57,604 bases of DNA from Myxococcus xanthus (GTDB lineage: Bacteria > Myxococcota > Myxococcia > Myxococcales > Myxococcaceae), in the NCBI RefSeq assembly GCF_013116825.1, contig NZ_JABFNS010000047.1, forward strand, positions 1 to 57,604. The letters run 5' to 3'. A program made the position numbers and the translations under genes. Below are positions 1 through 8,481 of the stretch, in pieces (positions within the stretch are counted from its first letter, which is position 1; each line of letters begins with the position of its first letter). The notes beneath the pieces were generated by a model, which saw only the letters and a list, made by a program, of their open reading frames with translations, was not told the DNA's origin and made no database searches.

Positions 1-474
1 CGCCCACACGACACCCGCCCCCGCCTCCTGCTGCGCCCCGCGCACGACTTCCGTCGGATTCCCGCTCAGCGCGTCCGGGAAGACGAGCAGCGCACGGCGG
101 CGTCCCGGCGGCATGGGAGGCAGGCTCTGGATGGCCCGCGCCACCGCGTCACGTCCGGCCGCTCGGGGGTCCTTGCTCACGGGTCCCCCCATCCCCGTCC
201 CGACATGCAAGTCCATCCCGCGGAACAGCGCGACCACCAGCCCCTGGTGCAGCAGCTCGGCTCCCGCGAAAACACCCGCCGCGCAGCATCCGGCCCAGGG
301 AAGGCCCCGGAGCTCCCGCCGGAGCGCCGACGCCAGGTCATCCGCGTCATATTGGTCCGTGCAGAGGACCAGGGCGAAGGTGGGCGCGTCCGCGCCTCGC
401 AGCGCCTCCGCGCCTGCCTCCCGGGCGGCGACTTCGCAGTCGGGCGAGCAGCTCTTTCCAATCTGCATCCGCAT
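1..474 (-). CDS. FIST domain protein, N-terminal part (runs off the left edge)
   Basis: 158 codons are open from ATG 474 to the window edge with no stop. The protein begins MRMQIGKSCSPDCEVA and continues with segments typical of the FIST N domain: TFALVLCTDQYDADDLA, then LPWAGCCAAGVFAG, then a run ending in GTGMGGPVSKDPRAAGRDAV. FIST domains are sensory modules, often found with signalling proteins, thought to bind small ligands such as amino acids. Starts at GTG 495 and ATG 468 are in the same frame, and none has an obvious ribosome binding site. The remaining FIST domain and any output domain lie outside the window. The family call is from motif recognition. The opposite strand carries open frames here that look like mirrors. 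Confidence 0.72.
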   Translation of the reverse strand, partial: MRMQIGKSCSPDCEVAAREAGAEALRGADAPTFALVLCTDQYDADDLASALRRELRGLPWAGCCAAGVFAGAELLHQGLVVALFRGMDLHVGTGMGGPVSKDPRAAGRDAVARAIQSLPPMPPGRRRALLVFPDALSGNPTEVVRGAQQEAGAGVVWA

Positions 475-642
475 CCCACTGGAATCGATATTCACGCGCG
501 TACTGGCGTGCAGGTGGAGCTGGCTTCGTTTGGCCGAAGCAGGCGGCTTTCGGGCTTGCCTCGGTTGACACCTCCCTCGTGCGCTCGGTTGTATCTCCGT
601 GCTCATCGAGTGAGCGCAGCGTGCGCTCGAAAGGGGGACCTT

Positions 643-1953
643 GTGAGACGCGGAACCATTCTCTTCGTCCTGGCCGTCGTGACTTCCGTCGGGTGTGGTG
701 ATGCAGCGGACCCGGACCCGGGCGGGTGTCCCGAGACAGGCACGGGGACGTTGGAGTTGGCCATCGAGGGATTGCCTGCCTCCGCCAACCCTCACGTCAT
801 CATCCGCCGGGGCAGTGAGTCCCGGGAGGTGCGCGCGGGCGGCCGGCTGGCGGGGCTCGCGGCGGGCATGTGGACGCTCTCCCCCGAGCCGGTGGCGGGG
901 AGCGGCGGCCGGGTTCGCGCCGCCTATGATGCGCCGGCTCGTCAGGTCTGTGTCTTGGATGGCGAAGCGGCTGCGGCGGCCATCCAATACTCGCTCATCC
1001 CCAGCAGCCAGCGGCTGTGGCTGTCCACCAGCAACGGGGCGGCCGAGGTGGAGGCCTTCGCCGCCGAGGAGCTGGAGGTCACGGGCGCGCCGCCGGCCAC
1101 CGTCCGGCTCGGTTCGAGCCCGGGCATTCCCCGGGCTTCAGGGCTCGCGTTCGACAGGCGTGGCAACCTCTGGGTGGCGCTGGGGTCGGGGGAGCTGCGG
1201 CGCTACCCCGCAGGCGACCTGGGCGCCTCTGGCGTCAAGAGCCCCGACGTCATCATGAGCGGCGGCGTGTTGAGCGCCGGGAGCCCGGGGCCCATCGCCA
1301 TCGCGTTCGATGCCGCTGGCGACCTGTGGACCTCCATCGGGTTCAGCAACACCGTCATCCGGTTTGGCGCGGCCCAGCTTGTCTCCGGCACTGCTCCGGC
1401 GCCGCGGGTCGTGCTGAGCGGGCTGGGGGACCCCTCCACGCTCGCGTTCGACGCCCTGGGCAACCTCTGGGTGGGAGACGCGACGGCTGGGGCCTCTCGC
1501 GTCCACAAGGTGGCTGCATCGAGCCTCCAGGCATCCGGCGCGGTGACGCCCGTCACGAGCATCGAGGTGCTGGAAGCCGCTTCGGGCAGGCGCTTCGCGG
1601 GCCCCGCGGGGCTCGCCTTCGATGGGGAGCGAAACCTGTGGGTTTCGTATGGCGCGAGCGGCGCTGTCGTGCGGCTCACGCCCGAAGACCAGGGCGGCTC
1701 GGGCGCGGTGAGCGTCGTCCCGGGTATCCAGATTGATGCGGGCGGTCCCAAGGAACTCGCCTTCGACGAAGGCGGGGGGCTCTGGATGGCCTACAACTCC
1801 GGGAGCATCTCCCGGCTGAGCCCGAGCCAGCTCAGCGTCTCTGGCGCGCCCACGCCCGACGTCGTCATCTCCAGTCCCGACCTCGGGGCCACGCACGGCG
1901 TCGCGGTGTATCCCGCCCCCGCGAACCTGCCGCTGTTCCACCGGCTGCCGTGA
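643..1953 (+). CDS. Lipoprotein with NHL/Vgb-like beta-propeller repeats
   Basis: 436 residues. GTG 643 is chosen because AAGGGGGA lies 5 bases upstream and the protein then begins with a lipoprotein signal (VRRGTILFVLAVV, lipobox TSVGC, Cys at about residue 19). The frame stays open further upstream but reads as noncoding there. About five copies of a repeat follow, each with a core like GLAFDRRGNLWVA, AIAFDAAGDLWTS, TLAFDALGNLWVG, GLAFDGERNLWVS or ELAFDEGGGLWMA. This pattern is typical of NHL or virginiamycin-B-lyase-like propellers, so the mature protein is probably a propeller attached to a membrane. The ligand is unknown. It is not under either B12 riboswitch downstream, although its fold class resembles the propeller lipoproteins there. 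Confidence 0.8.
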   Translation: MRRGTILFVLAVVTSVGCGDAADPDPGGCPETGTGTLELAIEGLPASANPHVIIRRGSESREVRAGGRLAGLAAGMWTLSPEPVAGSGGRVRAAYDAPARQVCVLDGEAAAAAIQYSLIPSSQRLWLSTSNGAAEVEAFAAEELEVTGAPPATVRLGSSPGIPRASGLAFDRRGNLWVALGSGELRRYPAGDLGASGVKSPDVIMSGGVLSAGSPGPIAIAFDAAGDLWTSIGFSNTVIRFGAAQLVSGTAPAPRVVLSGLGDPSTLAFDALGNLWVGDATAGASRVHKVAASSLQASGAVTPVTSIEVLEAASGRRFAGPAGLAFDGERNLWVSYGASGAVVRLTPEDQGGSGAVSVVPGIQIDAGGPKELAFDEGGGLWMAYNSGSISRLSPSQLSVSGAPTPDVVISSPDLGATHGVAVYPAPANLPLFHRLP

Positions 1954-2069
1954 CACGGGTCGGTTGGAGCGGGGCGCTGGCCGTTCGACACTTCCAGCGC
2001 GCAACGAACCGTTGAGTGGCCGGGCGGGGGACTTCCGTCCCCCGTTGCCAGGACGGTAGCGTTGCTCGC

Positions 2070-2726
2070 ATGGCATCGGGCACCGTCTTGCTGCGACTCG
2101 GCGTGTTGGGAGGGCTGCTCGCGGGTTCCGCCTCGCTGGCGGCGGACACGGCGGATGCGCCCCGGGCGGAAGCCGCTCCGGTGGTCCCGGAGTCCTCGTC
2201 CGTGCAGTGGCAGCTCCTGGCGGGCGGCCTCGCCTCGCTCGATGGCTACGCCTCAACGGGTTACCAGGGATGGTTGCTCGGGGCCGGCTGGGAGTTCCCC
2301 CGGCTGCGCTTCCGCTTCCAGTTCCTGGCGGGCCTCCCGTCGAGCATGGTGGAGACCCGCACCGAGGTGAAGCTGGAGCAGTACGTCTTCGGCTTCTGGC
2401 TGGACACGCCCGTGCTCCGCTCGGGCGCGTGGCGTTGGAGCGTGGGCGCGGGGGCGGGCTTCCTCCTCTTCGGCCGGACCGCTTTTGCCCGCGTGGGCGG
2501 ACTGGACACCGCGGGCCCCCGCTTCGTCCCCGCGCTCCTCACGGGGCCGGATACCTCCCTGCGCTGGCGTTTCTCGAAGTACTTCGCCGTGGAGGGCTCG
2601 CTGGCGATGGACGTCGTCTTCGGCCGCCCCCTCATCGGCTTCCAGGGCGCGCAGGGGTTCGAACCGCTCTATGAGGGCTGGGCCGTCCGGCCGCGCCTGA
2701 GCGTCGCGATGATGGTCTTCCCTTGA
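2070..2726 (+). CDS. Hypothetical outer-membrane-type protein
   Basis: 218 residues from ATG 2070; the frame stays open to 2016, but a signal peptide appears only from 2070 (MASGTVLLRLGVLGGLLAGSASLAAD, cleavage after SLAA or nearby). The mature part has alternating hydrophobic and polar residues with many aromatic residues (WLLGAGWEFPRLRFRFQF, YVFGFWLD, WRWSVGAGAGFLLFG), and it ends in the hydrophobic run RPRLSVAMMVFP. A C-terminal Phe-containing strand is common in outer membrane beta-barrels, so a small barrel is likely. No family is recognised. The following lipoprotein gene starts 14 bases after its stop, so the two are probably cotranscribed. Confidence 0.65.
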   Translation: MASGTVLLRLGVLGGLLAGSASLAADTADAPRAEAAPVVPESSSVQWQLLAGGLASLDGYASTGYQGWLLGAGWEFPRLRFRFQFLAGLPSSMVETRTEVKLEQYVFGFWLDTPVLRSGAWRWSVGAGAGFLLFGRTAFARVGGLDTAGPRFVPALLTGPDTSLRWRFSKYFAVEGSLAMDVVFGRPLIGFQGAQGFEPLYEGWAVRPRLSVAMMVFP

Positions 2727-2740
2727 AAGGTGGCCGCCCG

Positions 2741-3022
2741 ATGAACCGCACTGTCTTCACATCGCACGCGCCTCGCGGGATGTTCCGGAACCTGCTCGTC
2801 CTGGCACTGCTGGCCTGGAGCGGAGGCTGCGCCGTGGAGGACCCCGTCGCGCGGCTGCGTGTCGCGGACGGTGGGACGGGCACCTTCTCCACCGATGACG
2901 ACGAGGCCCTGCTCCTCGGTGAGGAGGGCCTCGAGCTGGCGCTTCCGGATTGCGCGGAGGTCGAGCCGGATGCCGGTTCGCGCATGGCTTGCGAGGACGC
3001 GGGGACTCAGGACGTTCCGTAG
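2741..3022 (+). CDS. Small lipoprotein, unknown function
   Basis: 93 residues from ATG 2741, with GAAAGG about 10 bases upstream. The signal segment MFRNLLVLALLAWSGGC gives a lipobox WSGGC with Cys at about residue 30, after an N-terminal leader of 14 residues. The mature part is only about 64 residues and acidic (FSTDDDEALLLGEEG, ALPDCAEVEPDAG). It has no recognisable domain. It follows the outer-membrane-type gene by 14 bases. A TTG at 2723 would overlap the previous stop but lacks a better ribosome binding site. Confidence 0.6.
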   Translation: MNRTVFTSHAPRGMFRNLLVLALLAWSGGCAVEDPVARLRVADGGTGTFSTDDDEALLLGEEGLELALPDCAEVEPDAGSRMACEDAGTQDVP

Positions 3023-3058
3023 TCGCCTGGTGGCGGGTGTGGGTGGACATCCCGCGCG

Positions 3059-3652
3059 GTGGGACTCGGCGGCGAATCGCACGTCCTGAGGCTCCAGGAA
3101 CTGGCGCCGCCGGAGTCTCGTGTCCATGTTGCGCGCGTCCATCCGGTGAACAGGAAGGTGCGCGTGTTCCAGCCAGCTCCTCGCGATGCGCGAGCCCATG
3201 ATGGGAGCTGGCCCGTGTTGCTGTGGGAGCCTGCTGCCACACGGCCGAGCGGTGGAGCGCCCCGGTCATCGGAGAGGGCATCGACGCCCTGCGCCATGGC
3301 GCCCGTGGTGCTGGAGGTGCGCCCGCGGTTCCGCACGGCGGACGCCGAGGTGACAGTGGGCAGCGGCGCCGAGTGCGACATCGTCCTCGCCGAGCCCACG
3401 GTGTCCCGCCTGCATGCGCGCCTTCGTCGTGAGCCGCACACCGGGCTGTGGTGCGTGACGGACCTGGAGAGCGAGCGGGGGACGTACCAGGATGGGGTGC
3501 TCATCCTGCCGGGCCGGCCCGCGCCGCTGCTGTGCCGCTCCCGGCTCACGCTGGGGAACGTGGAGCTCCTGTTCCTCCAGACGTATGCCTTCGAGCAGTC
3601 CGTGCGCGTGTCCTCGCTGACGCCCCCGGTGAGCTTGACCCGCCGGAGGTGA
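3059..3652 (+). CDS. FHA domain protein
   Basis: 197 residues if GTG 3059 is the start; an internal ATG at 3298 would leave just the FHA domain (about 118 residues). The FHA core is clear: VTVGSGAECDIVLAEPTVSRLHARLRRE, then TDLESERGTYQDGV, which matches the G-S, S-x-L/R-H and G-T/N-x pattern of the phosphothreonine-binding loops. FHA domains bind phosphothreonine peptides, and three Ser/Thr kinases lie elsewhere in the window. The N-terminal 80 residues are less certainly translated. The stop codon lies inside the spacer of the promoter for the first cobalamin riboswitch. Confidence 0.75.
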   Translation: MGLGGESHVLRLQELAPPESRVHVARVHPVNRKVRVFQPAPRDARAHDGSWPVLLWEPAATRPSGGAPRSSERASTPCAMAPVVLEVRPRFRTADAEVTVGSGAECDIVLAEPTVSRLHARLRREPHTGLWCVTDLESERGTYQDGVLILPGRPAPLLCRSRLTLGNVELLFLQTYAFEQSVRVSSLTPPVSLTRRR

Positions 3653-3663
3653 CCTCCTACAAA
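3635..3663 (+). promoter_or_regulatory. Sigma70-like promoter of the btuB riboswitch transcript
   Basis: TTGACC at 3635-3640 and TACAAA at 3658-3663 are separated by exactly 17 bases, with a start expected near 3670, where the riboswitch P1 stem begins. The spacer contains the perfect 13-base palindrome GGAGGTGACCTCC (3645-3657). The promoter overlaps the 3' end of the FHA gene. Confidence 0.7.
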
Positions 3664-3670
3664 GGGCGCG

Positions 3671-3894
3671 CCCTTGGGTGCCCATGTCGGGCTTTCAAGA
3701 GGGAAGCCGGTGAGAGTCCGGCGCGGTCCCGCCACTGTGAACGGGCAGCCCTGAGGTCAGGGCCGGGGGCTTCGGTTTGTCGCCACTCCATCCGCGGCCG
3801 AGCGCCGCTCAGGGGGAAGGCGGAAGTCCTCTTCTGGCATGACGCAGCGTGCGCCAGTCGCCAGAGCCCGTCAGCCAGGAGACCTGCCCAGGGG
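3671..3894 (+). promoter_or_regulatory. Cobalamin riboswitch upstream of btuB
   Basis: This is a textbook class I (AdoCbl) aptamer. The upstream box reads GAGGGAAGCCGGTGAGAGTC at about 3700-3718. It is followed by the B12-box GCGGTCCCGCCACTGTGA (3723-3740) and the 3' element AGCCAGGAGACCTGCC (3874-3889). P1 can form between CCCTTGG (3671-3677) and CCAGGGG (3888-3894). Downstream, 3895-3964 contains a GC-rich stretch, a pyrimidine run (CCTTCTCTCTTC) and the btuB ribosome binding site GGAAGG, compatible with control of translation initiation or of termination. No U-rich intrinsic terminator is visible. High B12 should shut off the btuB operon. Confidence 0.95.
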
Positions 3895-3964
3895 TTCGGC
3901 CGAGCCTTTCGCGGGCCCGGGCGGTTGGCCTTCTCTCTTCGTCGGAGGGAGCGGAAGGCGGAGC

Positions 3965-5980
3965 ATGCGGTGGACCTTCCTCGCTGGGCCTGTCGTGTGC
4001 CTGGTGTTCAGCCTTCCATGTCCCAGCAGGGCGCAGCCTTCCGAGGCCGAGCCCGCCCCCGCCCCCGCGCGCACCACGGTGGTTCGCGGCAGGACACCCC
4101 CGCCGCCTGAGTCTCCGGAGCGGAGGGACCCGACCGGCGCCATCACCGTCATTGATGCGCGAGAGCGAGCGGGCGAGGCGCGCGACACGGCGGAGCTGCT
4201 CGTGGGCTCGGTGGGGCTCGCGGTGCAGGACTCCGGCGGCTACGGACAGAGCAAGAGCCTGGTGGTGCGGGGCGCGTCGTCCAACGGCGTGCTCGTGTTC
4301 CTGGATGGCATTCCGCTCAACGGCGCGGGCGGCCTGTCGGACCTGTCGCTCATTCCCTCCGCGCTGGTCGAGCGCTTCGAGGTGCTGCGAGGTGGCGCGG
4401 GCGCGCGCTATGGCTCCGGCGGTCTGGGCGGCGCCATCAACATCATCACCCGCGCGCCGGGGCCGAACCTGCGCACGAGCGGTGAGGTGACCTACGGGAG
4501 CTGGAACACGGCGCTGGGCCACGTCGCCGCCACGGGGCCGCTGCTGGGGGGGCAGGCGCTGCTGCTGGTGCACGCGGGCCGCTCGGACGGTGACTTCGCC
4601 TTCGACGTGGACGAACTCCCGGCCGTGGACGGCAATCCCCAGGTCTCCGAACGGCGTGCCCGCAACAACGCGCAGGGCGGTGGCGCGCTCCTGCGCTACC
4701 GGCGGCGGCTCGGAGGGGGCTCGCGGCTGGATGCGCTCGCGGAGCTGTCCCTGGAGGACCGCGCCATTCCGGGCACCGTGCAGAATCCCCAGTCCGCTGG
4801 AGACCAGGAGCTGGGCCGGCTGGCGCTGGGCCTTCGCTGGTCGGGCGTGCTCGACGGGCTGGGGCAGGGGAGCGCGCGAGGCTTCTTCCGGCGTGATGGC
4901 CTGGAGGTGACGGGGCGCATTCCCGGCGCGGGCGGCGCGCAGCGGCACTCGGTGGGCGGCGTGGAGTTGGAGGGCCGCAGGCCGCTGGGAGCGCACCAGT
5001 CGCTGACTGTCACGGTGGCGACCTCGGGTGAGACGGTGACGCAGGAGGAGGGCGCACAGGCCTCCTCGTGGTGGCGCGCCAGCGTCATGGCCATGGACGA
5101 AGTGAGGCTCTTCGGAGGCACGCTGGACGTGGTGCCTTCGATGCGGCTGGAGCGGGTGGGGCCGTACTGGTTGCTGTCGCCGAAGTTGGGGGCATCCGTT
5201 GAACTGGGGCGCGGCTTCGGGCTGCGCGCGAACGCCGGGCAGTCCCACCGCGCGCCGTCCTTCCTGGAGCTGTACATCCGACAGGGGACGCTGTTGCCCA
5301 ACCCCGGACTCAAGCCCGAGCGAGCCCTGTACGCGGACGCGGCGGTGATGTGGCGCTCCGGTCCGGAAGACTTCCAGGACGCGGCGCCGCGCTGGGGCCT
5401 CACGCTGGGCGGCTTCGCGGCGCTGTACGAGAACCTCATCGCCTATGAGCTGTACCCGCCGCTGATGGCGCGCCCGTACAACTTCGACACCGCGCGCGTG
5501 TGGGGCGTGGAGCTGGAGGGCGAGGCGCGGCCCTTCTCCTGGCTCCTGGCCAGCACGGGCTACACGTACCTGCGCACGGAGAACCGCTATGGGGACCCGC
5601 GCTTCTTCGGCAAGGACCTGCCGTACCGTCCCAGGCACAAGTGGGTGGGGCGGGTGCGCGCGGGGCCGGATTGGCTCAACGCCCGCGCGGAAGTGCTCTA
5701 CCAGTCCGCGCAGCTCATCAACCGCACCGGCTCGCTCGATTTGCCCTCACGCACGTTGGTGAGCGCGGGCGCGTCCAGCACCTTCCTTCAGGGGCCGGAC
5801 CTCACCCTGTCCGTCGAGCTGAAGAACCTCCTCGACGTCCGGACCTTCGACTTCACGGGCTTCCCGCTGCCGGGACGCGCCGTCTACGTGACGCTCGCGG
5901 TGGCGCTCGAGCCAGGCGCGTCACCGTCATCCTCATCCACTCGGGAGCCCCATGACTCGCCCGCGTCCCCTGTTCCCTGA
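3965..5980 (+). CDS. btuB: TonB-dependent outer membrane cobalamin receptor BtuB
   Basis: 671 residues from ATG 3965, preceded by GGAAGG; upstream in-frame ATGs lie inside the riboswitch. A signal peptide (MRWTFLAGPVVCLVFSL, cleavage near SRAQ) and a TonB-box-like TTVVRG are followed by a plug domain (about 50-160) with DSGGYGQSKSLVVRGASSNG, VLVFLDGIPLNG and ERFEVLRGGAGARYGSG. The barrel spans about 170-671, with the receptor signatures SHRAPSFLELY, NPGLKPERA and the C-terminal VELKNLLDVRTFDF. BtuB moves corrinoids across the outer membrane using TonB energy. The cobalamin assignment rests on the riboswitch and on the btuF/btuC neighbours. It overlaps the next gene by 29 bases. Confidence 0.93.
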   Translation: MRWTFLAGPVVCLVFSLPCPSRAQPSEAEPAPAPARTTVVRGRTPPPPESPERRDPTGAITVIDARERAGEARDTAELLVGSVGLAVQDSGGYGQSKSLVVRGASSNGVLVFLDGIPLNGAGGLSDLSLIPSALVERFEVLRGGAGARYGSGGLGGAINIITRAPGPNLRTSGEVTYGSWNTALGHVAATGPLLGGQALLLVHAGRSDGDFAFDVDELPAVDGNPQVSERRARNNAQGGGALLRYRRRLGGGSRLDALAELSLEDRAIPGTVQNPQSAGDQELGRLALGLRWSGVLDGLGQGSARGFFRRDGLEVTGRIPGAGGAQRHSVGGVELEGRRPLGAHQSLTVTVATSGETVTQEEGAQASSWWRASVMAMDEVRLFGGTLDVVPSMRLERVGPYWLLSPKLGASVELGRGFGLRANAGQSHRAPSFLELYIRQGTLLPNPGLKPERALYADAAVMWRSGPEDFQDAAPRWGLTLGGFAALYENLIAYELYPPLMARPYNFDTARVWGVELEGEARPFSWLLASTGYTYLRTENRYGDPRFFGKDLPYRPRHKWVGRVRAGPDWLNARAEVLYQSAQLINRTGSLDLPSRTLVSAGASSTFLQGPDLTLSVELKNLLDVRTFDFTGFPLPGRAVYVTLAVALEPGASPSSSSTREPHDSPASPVP

Positions 5981-7568
5981 GCCGTTCCTTCCGACCTTGT
6001 TGCTGACGGCCGTGGCGGCGCTGCTGCTCACCGGGTGCCCCGAGGAGGGCGCGGTGTGCACCTCCGGCCTGTCCGTCTGCGGTGACGCCTGCGTGGACCT
6101 GAGCGGCGACGTCGCGAACTGCGGCGCCTGTGGCAACGCGTGCGCCGCCGGGCAGGCGTGTCAGGCCGGCGTCTGTGACTGTCGCCCGGGGACGGAGTCC
6201 TGCGGTGGCGCGTGCGTGGCCACGGCGAGCGATGTCGCGAACTGCGGCGCCTGTGGCAATGCGTGCGCCGCCGGGCTCGTGTGTGAATCCGGCGTGTGCC
6301 GCGAAGGCTGCTCCGAAGGCAGCTTGCGGTGCGGAGACTCGTGCGTGGACGTTCGCGCGGACGTGCTCAACTGCGGCGCCTGCGGCAACGTGTGTCCGGA
6401 CGTGCAGACGTGCCACGAGGGACGCTGCGGCTACGACGTGGTGGCGGCCTGCTACACCCACGGGCAGCTCGTGGGCATCCAGGCGGGGACGGACCAGCTC
6501 GGGCCGCGGCGTCAGTTCGGCTCGGGTGTGCAGACGCTCGCGTCCTGGGACGGTCATGTGCTGGCCGCGGACGCCACGGCTTCGAAGCTGCTCCAGGCGG
6601 CGGGCGGCGCGCTGGGGACGGTGGTGGAGGAGGACTCGCTCGGCGGGGTGGCGGGCTCGCCCAACGACATCCTGGTGGACCCGCCTTATGTCTACGTCGT
6701 GGACTCGGTGAACAACACCTTGCAGGTGCTCAAGCGGGAGGGCCCTTCCCAGGGGGCGGGGTTGGGCCTGCGCACCGTGACGCAGGTGAACCTGGGGGCC
6801 AACACCAGCCCGCAGGCGCTGGCGAAGTGGGGCACCACGCTGTACGTCCCCTTGTTCGGCACGGGCGGCTCCATGTTCCAGTTCGGCAATGCCGTCGCGC
6901 GCGTGGACATCTCCAACCCCGAGCAGCCGCGCAAGGTGGACACGATTTCGCTCACCGGGCTGGACCTGAAGCCCTTCGACGGTGGCACGGTGTTGCCGCT
7001 GCCCTACTCCGTCGCGGCGACGGAGTCGGGGGTGTACGTGAGCCTCACCAACCTGAATCCCTACAACGGCTACAAACCCAATGGCCCGGGCATGCTCGCG
7101 AAGATCGACCCCGCGACCGGCAACGTGAGCGCCATCGACCTGGGCGCGGCGGACTGCCTCAACGCGGGCTACGTGGAGGCCGTGGGTGACCAGCTCGTGG
7201 TGGCCTGCCTGGGCGAGGCCGAGTACGACGAGGCCAACGGGCACAGCGCCAGCGCCGTGCGCGCCTCCGGGTTGGTGCTGGTGAAGAACGACGCGCCCGT
7301 GGCGGCGTACGCGCTCAAGGCGGGGTGTGAGCCCGGAACGCCGGGCTGCAACCTCTCCGTGGCCAGCCGCTTCGCGGTGGCGGAGGGCGCGGTGTACCTG
7401 GCGGATACGAACGCGGGCCGCGTCTTCGTGGTGGCGGTGGAGGACGGGCGGTTGGTGGAGCGCCGCGGCTTCTCTTCACCCCAGGCGCTGGGGCCCGCGC
7501 TGGAGGCGTGTCCCACGGACCCGCGCCGGCCCGTGTCCAATGCCATTGACGTCACCGCCCTGCACTGA
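5952..7568 (+). CDS. Cys-rich beta-propeller surface lipoprotein, BtuG-like in position
   Basis: 538 residues from ATG 5952, overlapping the end of btuB. The signal peptide ends in lipobox LLTGC (about residue 29). Residues 35-160 hold three copies of a Cys-rich unit (CGDACVDLSGDVANCGACGN, then CGGACV..DVANCGACGN, then CGDSCV..DVLNCGACGN), a spacing seen in Stig1-like repeats. Residues 160-538 resemble a YVTN/YncE-type propeller: GSPNDILVDPPYVYVVDSVN, PQALAKWGTTLYVP, DISNPEQPRKVDTISL, KIDPATGNVSAIDLG, RFAVAEGAVYLADTN. In Bacteroides, BtuG is a propeller lipoprotein next to BtuB that captures B12. The same position and fold class suggest an analogous job here, but this is inference. Confidence 0.78.
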   Translation: MTRPRPLFPEPFLPTLLLTAVAALLLTGCPEEGAVCTSGLSVCGDACVDLSGDVANCGACGNACAAGQACQAGVCDCRPGTESCGGACVATASDVANCGACGNACAAGLVCESGVCREGCSEGSLRCGDSCVDVRADVLNCGACGNVCPDVQTCHEGRCGYDVVAACYTHGQLVGIQAGTDQLGPRRQFGSGVQTLASWDGHVLAADATASKLLQAAGGALGTVVEEDSLGGVAGSPNDILVDPPYVYVVDSVNNTLQVLKREGPSQGAGLGLRTVTQVNLGANTSPQALAKWGTTLYVPLFGTGGSMFQFGNAVARVDISNPEQPRKVDTISLTGLDLKPFDGGTVLPLPYSVAATESGVYVSLTNLNPYNGYKPNGPGMLAKIDPATGNVSAIDLGAADCLNAGYVEAVGDQLVVACLGEAEYDEANGHSASAVRASGLVLVKNDAPVAAYALKAGCEPGTPGCNLSVASRFAVAEGAVYLADTNAGRVFVVAVEDGRLVERRGFSSPQALGPALEACPTDPRRPVSNAIDVTALH

Positions 7569-7581
7569 GGAAGCGCACGCC

Positions 7582-8481
7582 ATGCTGATGAACACGACTT
7601 CCACTTCGCGTCTCTGCTCGGGCATGTCCGTCCTGCTCGCCACGGTGCTGTGCCTGCTCGCCGGTCCGGTGAGCGCGGCGGAGACGTCGAGCCTGAGGAC
7701 GCTGGGACCGCCAGCGCCTTCCAAGGTGCGGCGCGTGGTGACGCTGGCGCCCTCGCTGTCGGAGATGGTGCTGTCCCTGGGCGCGGGGAGCACGCTGGTG
7801 GGGGTGTCCCGCTTCGACGAGGCGAAGGAGGTGGCGAAGCTGCCGCGCGTGGGCGGCTTCACTGACCCTTCCGTGGAGGCGGTGATTGCGCTCAAGCCGG
7901 ACCTGCTCCTGGTGCAGCCCGGGCCGGGCAACCAGCGTCCGGTGGAGAAGATGGCGGAGCTGGGCGTGCCCGTGCTGCTGCTGCCGCTGCACTCCGTGGC
8001 GGACGTGCTCGCGGCCATGCGCGCGGTGGGGAAGGCGCTCGGACGGGAGAAGGAGGCGGAGGCGGTGGTGGTGGGCATCGAGGCCACGCGCACGCGCATC
8101 CGGGAGGCGGCGAAGAAGCTGCCCGCGCCGCGGGTGCTGTTCGTCTATGGCTTCGAACCGCTCGTGGTGGCGGGGCCGGGCTCCTTCGCGGACGAGCTGC
8201 TCCGGGACGCGGGTGGCGTCAACGTGGCGGCGGACGCGAGCTCCGCGTACCCGGTGTATTCGGTGGAGCGCGTGGTGCGTGCCCGGGCCACCGTGGTGGT
8301 GGATGCCGCGGACGTGGACGTGGGCAAGGACAAGTTGCGGGCACTGCCCGGCCTGTCCAGCGCGCGCTGGGTGGACCTGCCCTCCATGTCGCTGTTGCAG
8401 CCGGGACCTTCGCTGGGGCGGGGACTGGAAGAGCTCTTCCGTTTGCTGCATCCGAAGGGAACAGGTAAGGCCACGCCGTGA
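7582..8481 (+). CDS. btuF: Periplasmic cobalamin-binding protein BtuF
   Basis: 299 residues from ATG 7582, 13 bases after the previous stop, with TGAGGAA upstream. The signal peptide ends near GPVSAAE. The mature protein has the class III binding-protein pattern: RRVVTLAPSLSEMVLSLGAG, LVGVSRFDEAKEV, RVGGFTDPSVEAVIALKPDL, and later VLFVYGFEPLVVAGPGSFADELLRDAGGVN. BtuF/FepB-like proteins deliver ligand from the periplasm to a BtuC-type permease. The specificity follows from the riboswitch and btuB upstream. The stop overlaps the btuC start (GTGA), so the two are translationally coupled. Confidence 0.9.
   Translation: MLMNTTSTSRLCSGMSVLLATVLCLLAGPVSAAETSSLRTLGPPAPSKVRRVVTLAPSLSEMVLSLGAGSTLVGVSRFDEAKEVAKLPRVGGFTDPSVEAVIALKPDLLLVQPGPGNQRPVEKMAELGVPVLLLPLHSVADVLAAMRAVGKALGREKEAEAVVVGIEATRTRIREAAKKLPAPRVLFVYGFEPLVVAGPGSFADELLRDAGGVNVAADASSAYPVYSVERVVRARATVVVDAADVDVGKDKLRALPGLSSARWVDLPSMSLLQPGPSLGRGLEELFRLLHPKGTGKATP

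Noticed and set aside
3809..5638. 609-residue open frame on the minus strand, antisense to btuB
   Set aside because: The plus strand encodes a clear BtuB. The antisense product is Arg/His/Gly-rich with no recognisable domain, as expected for a mirror frame in G+C-rich DNA.
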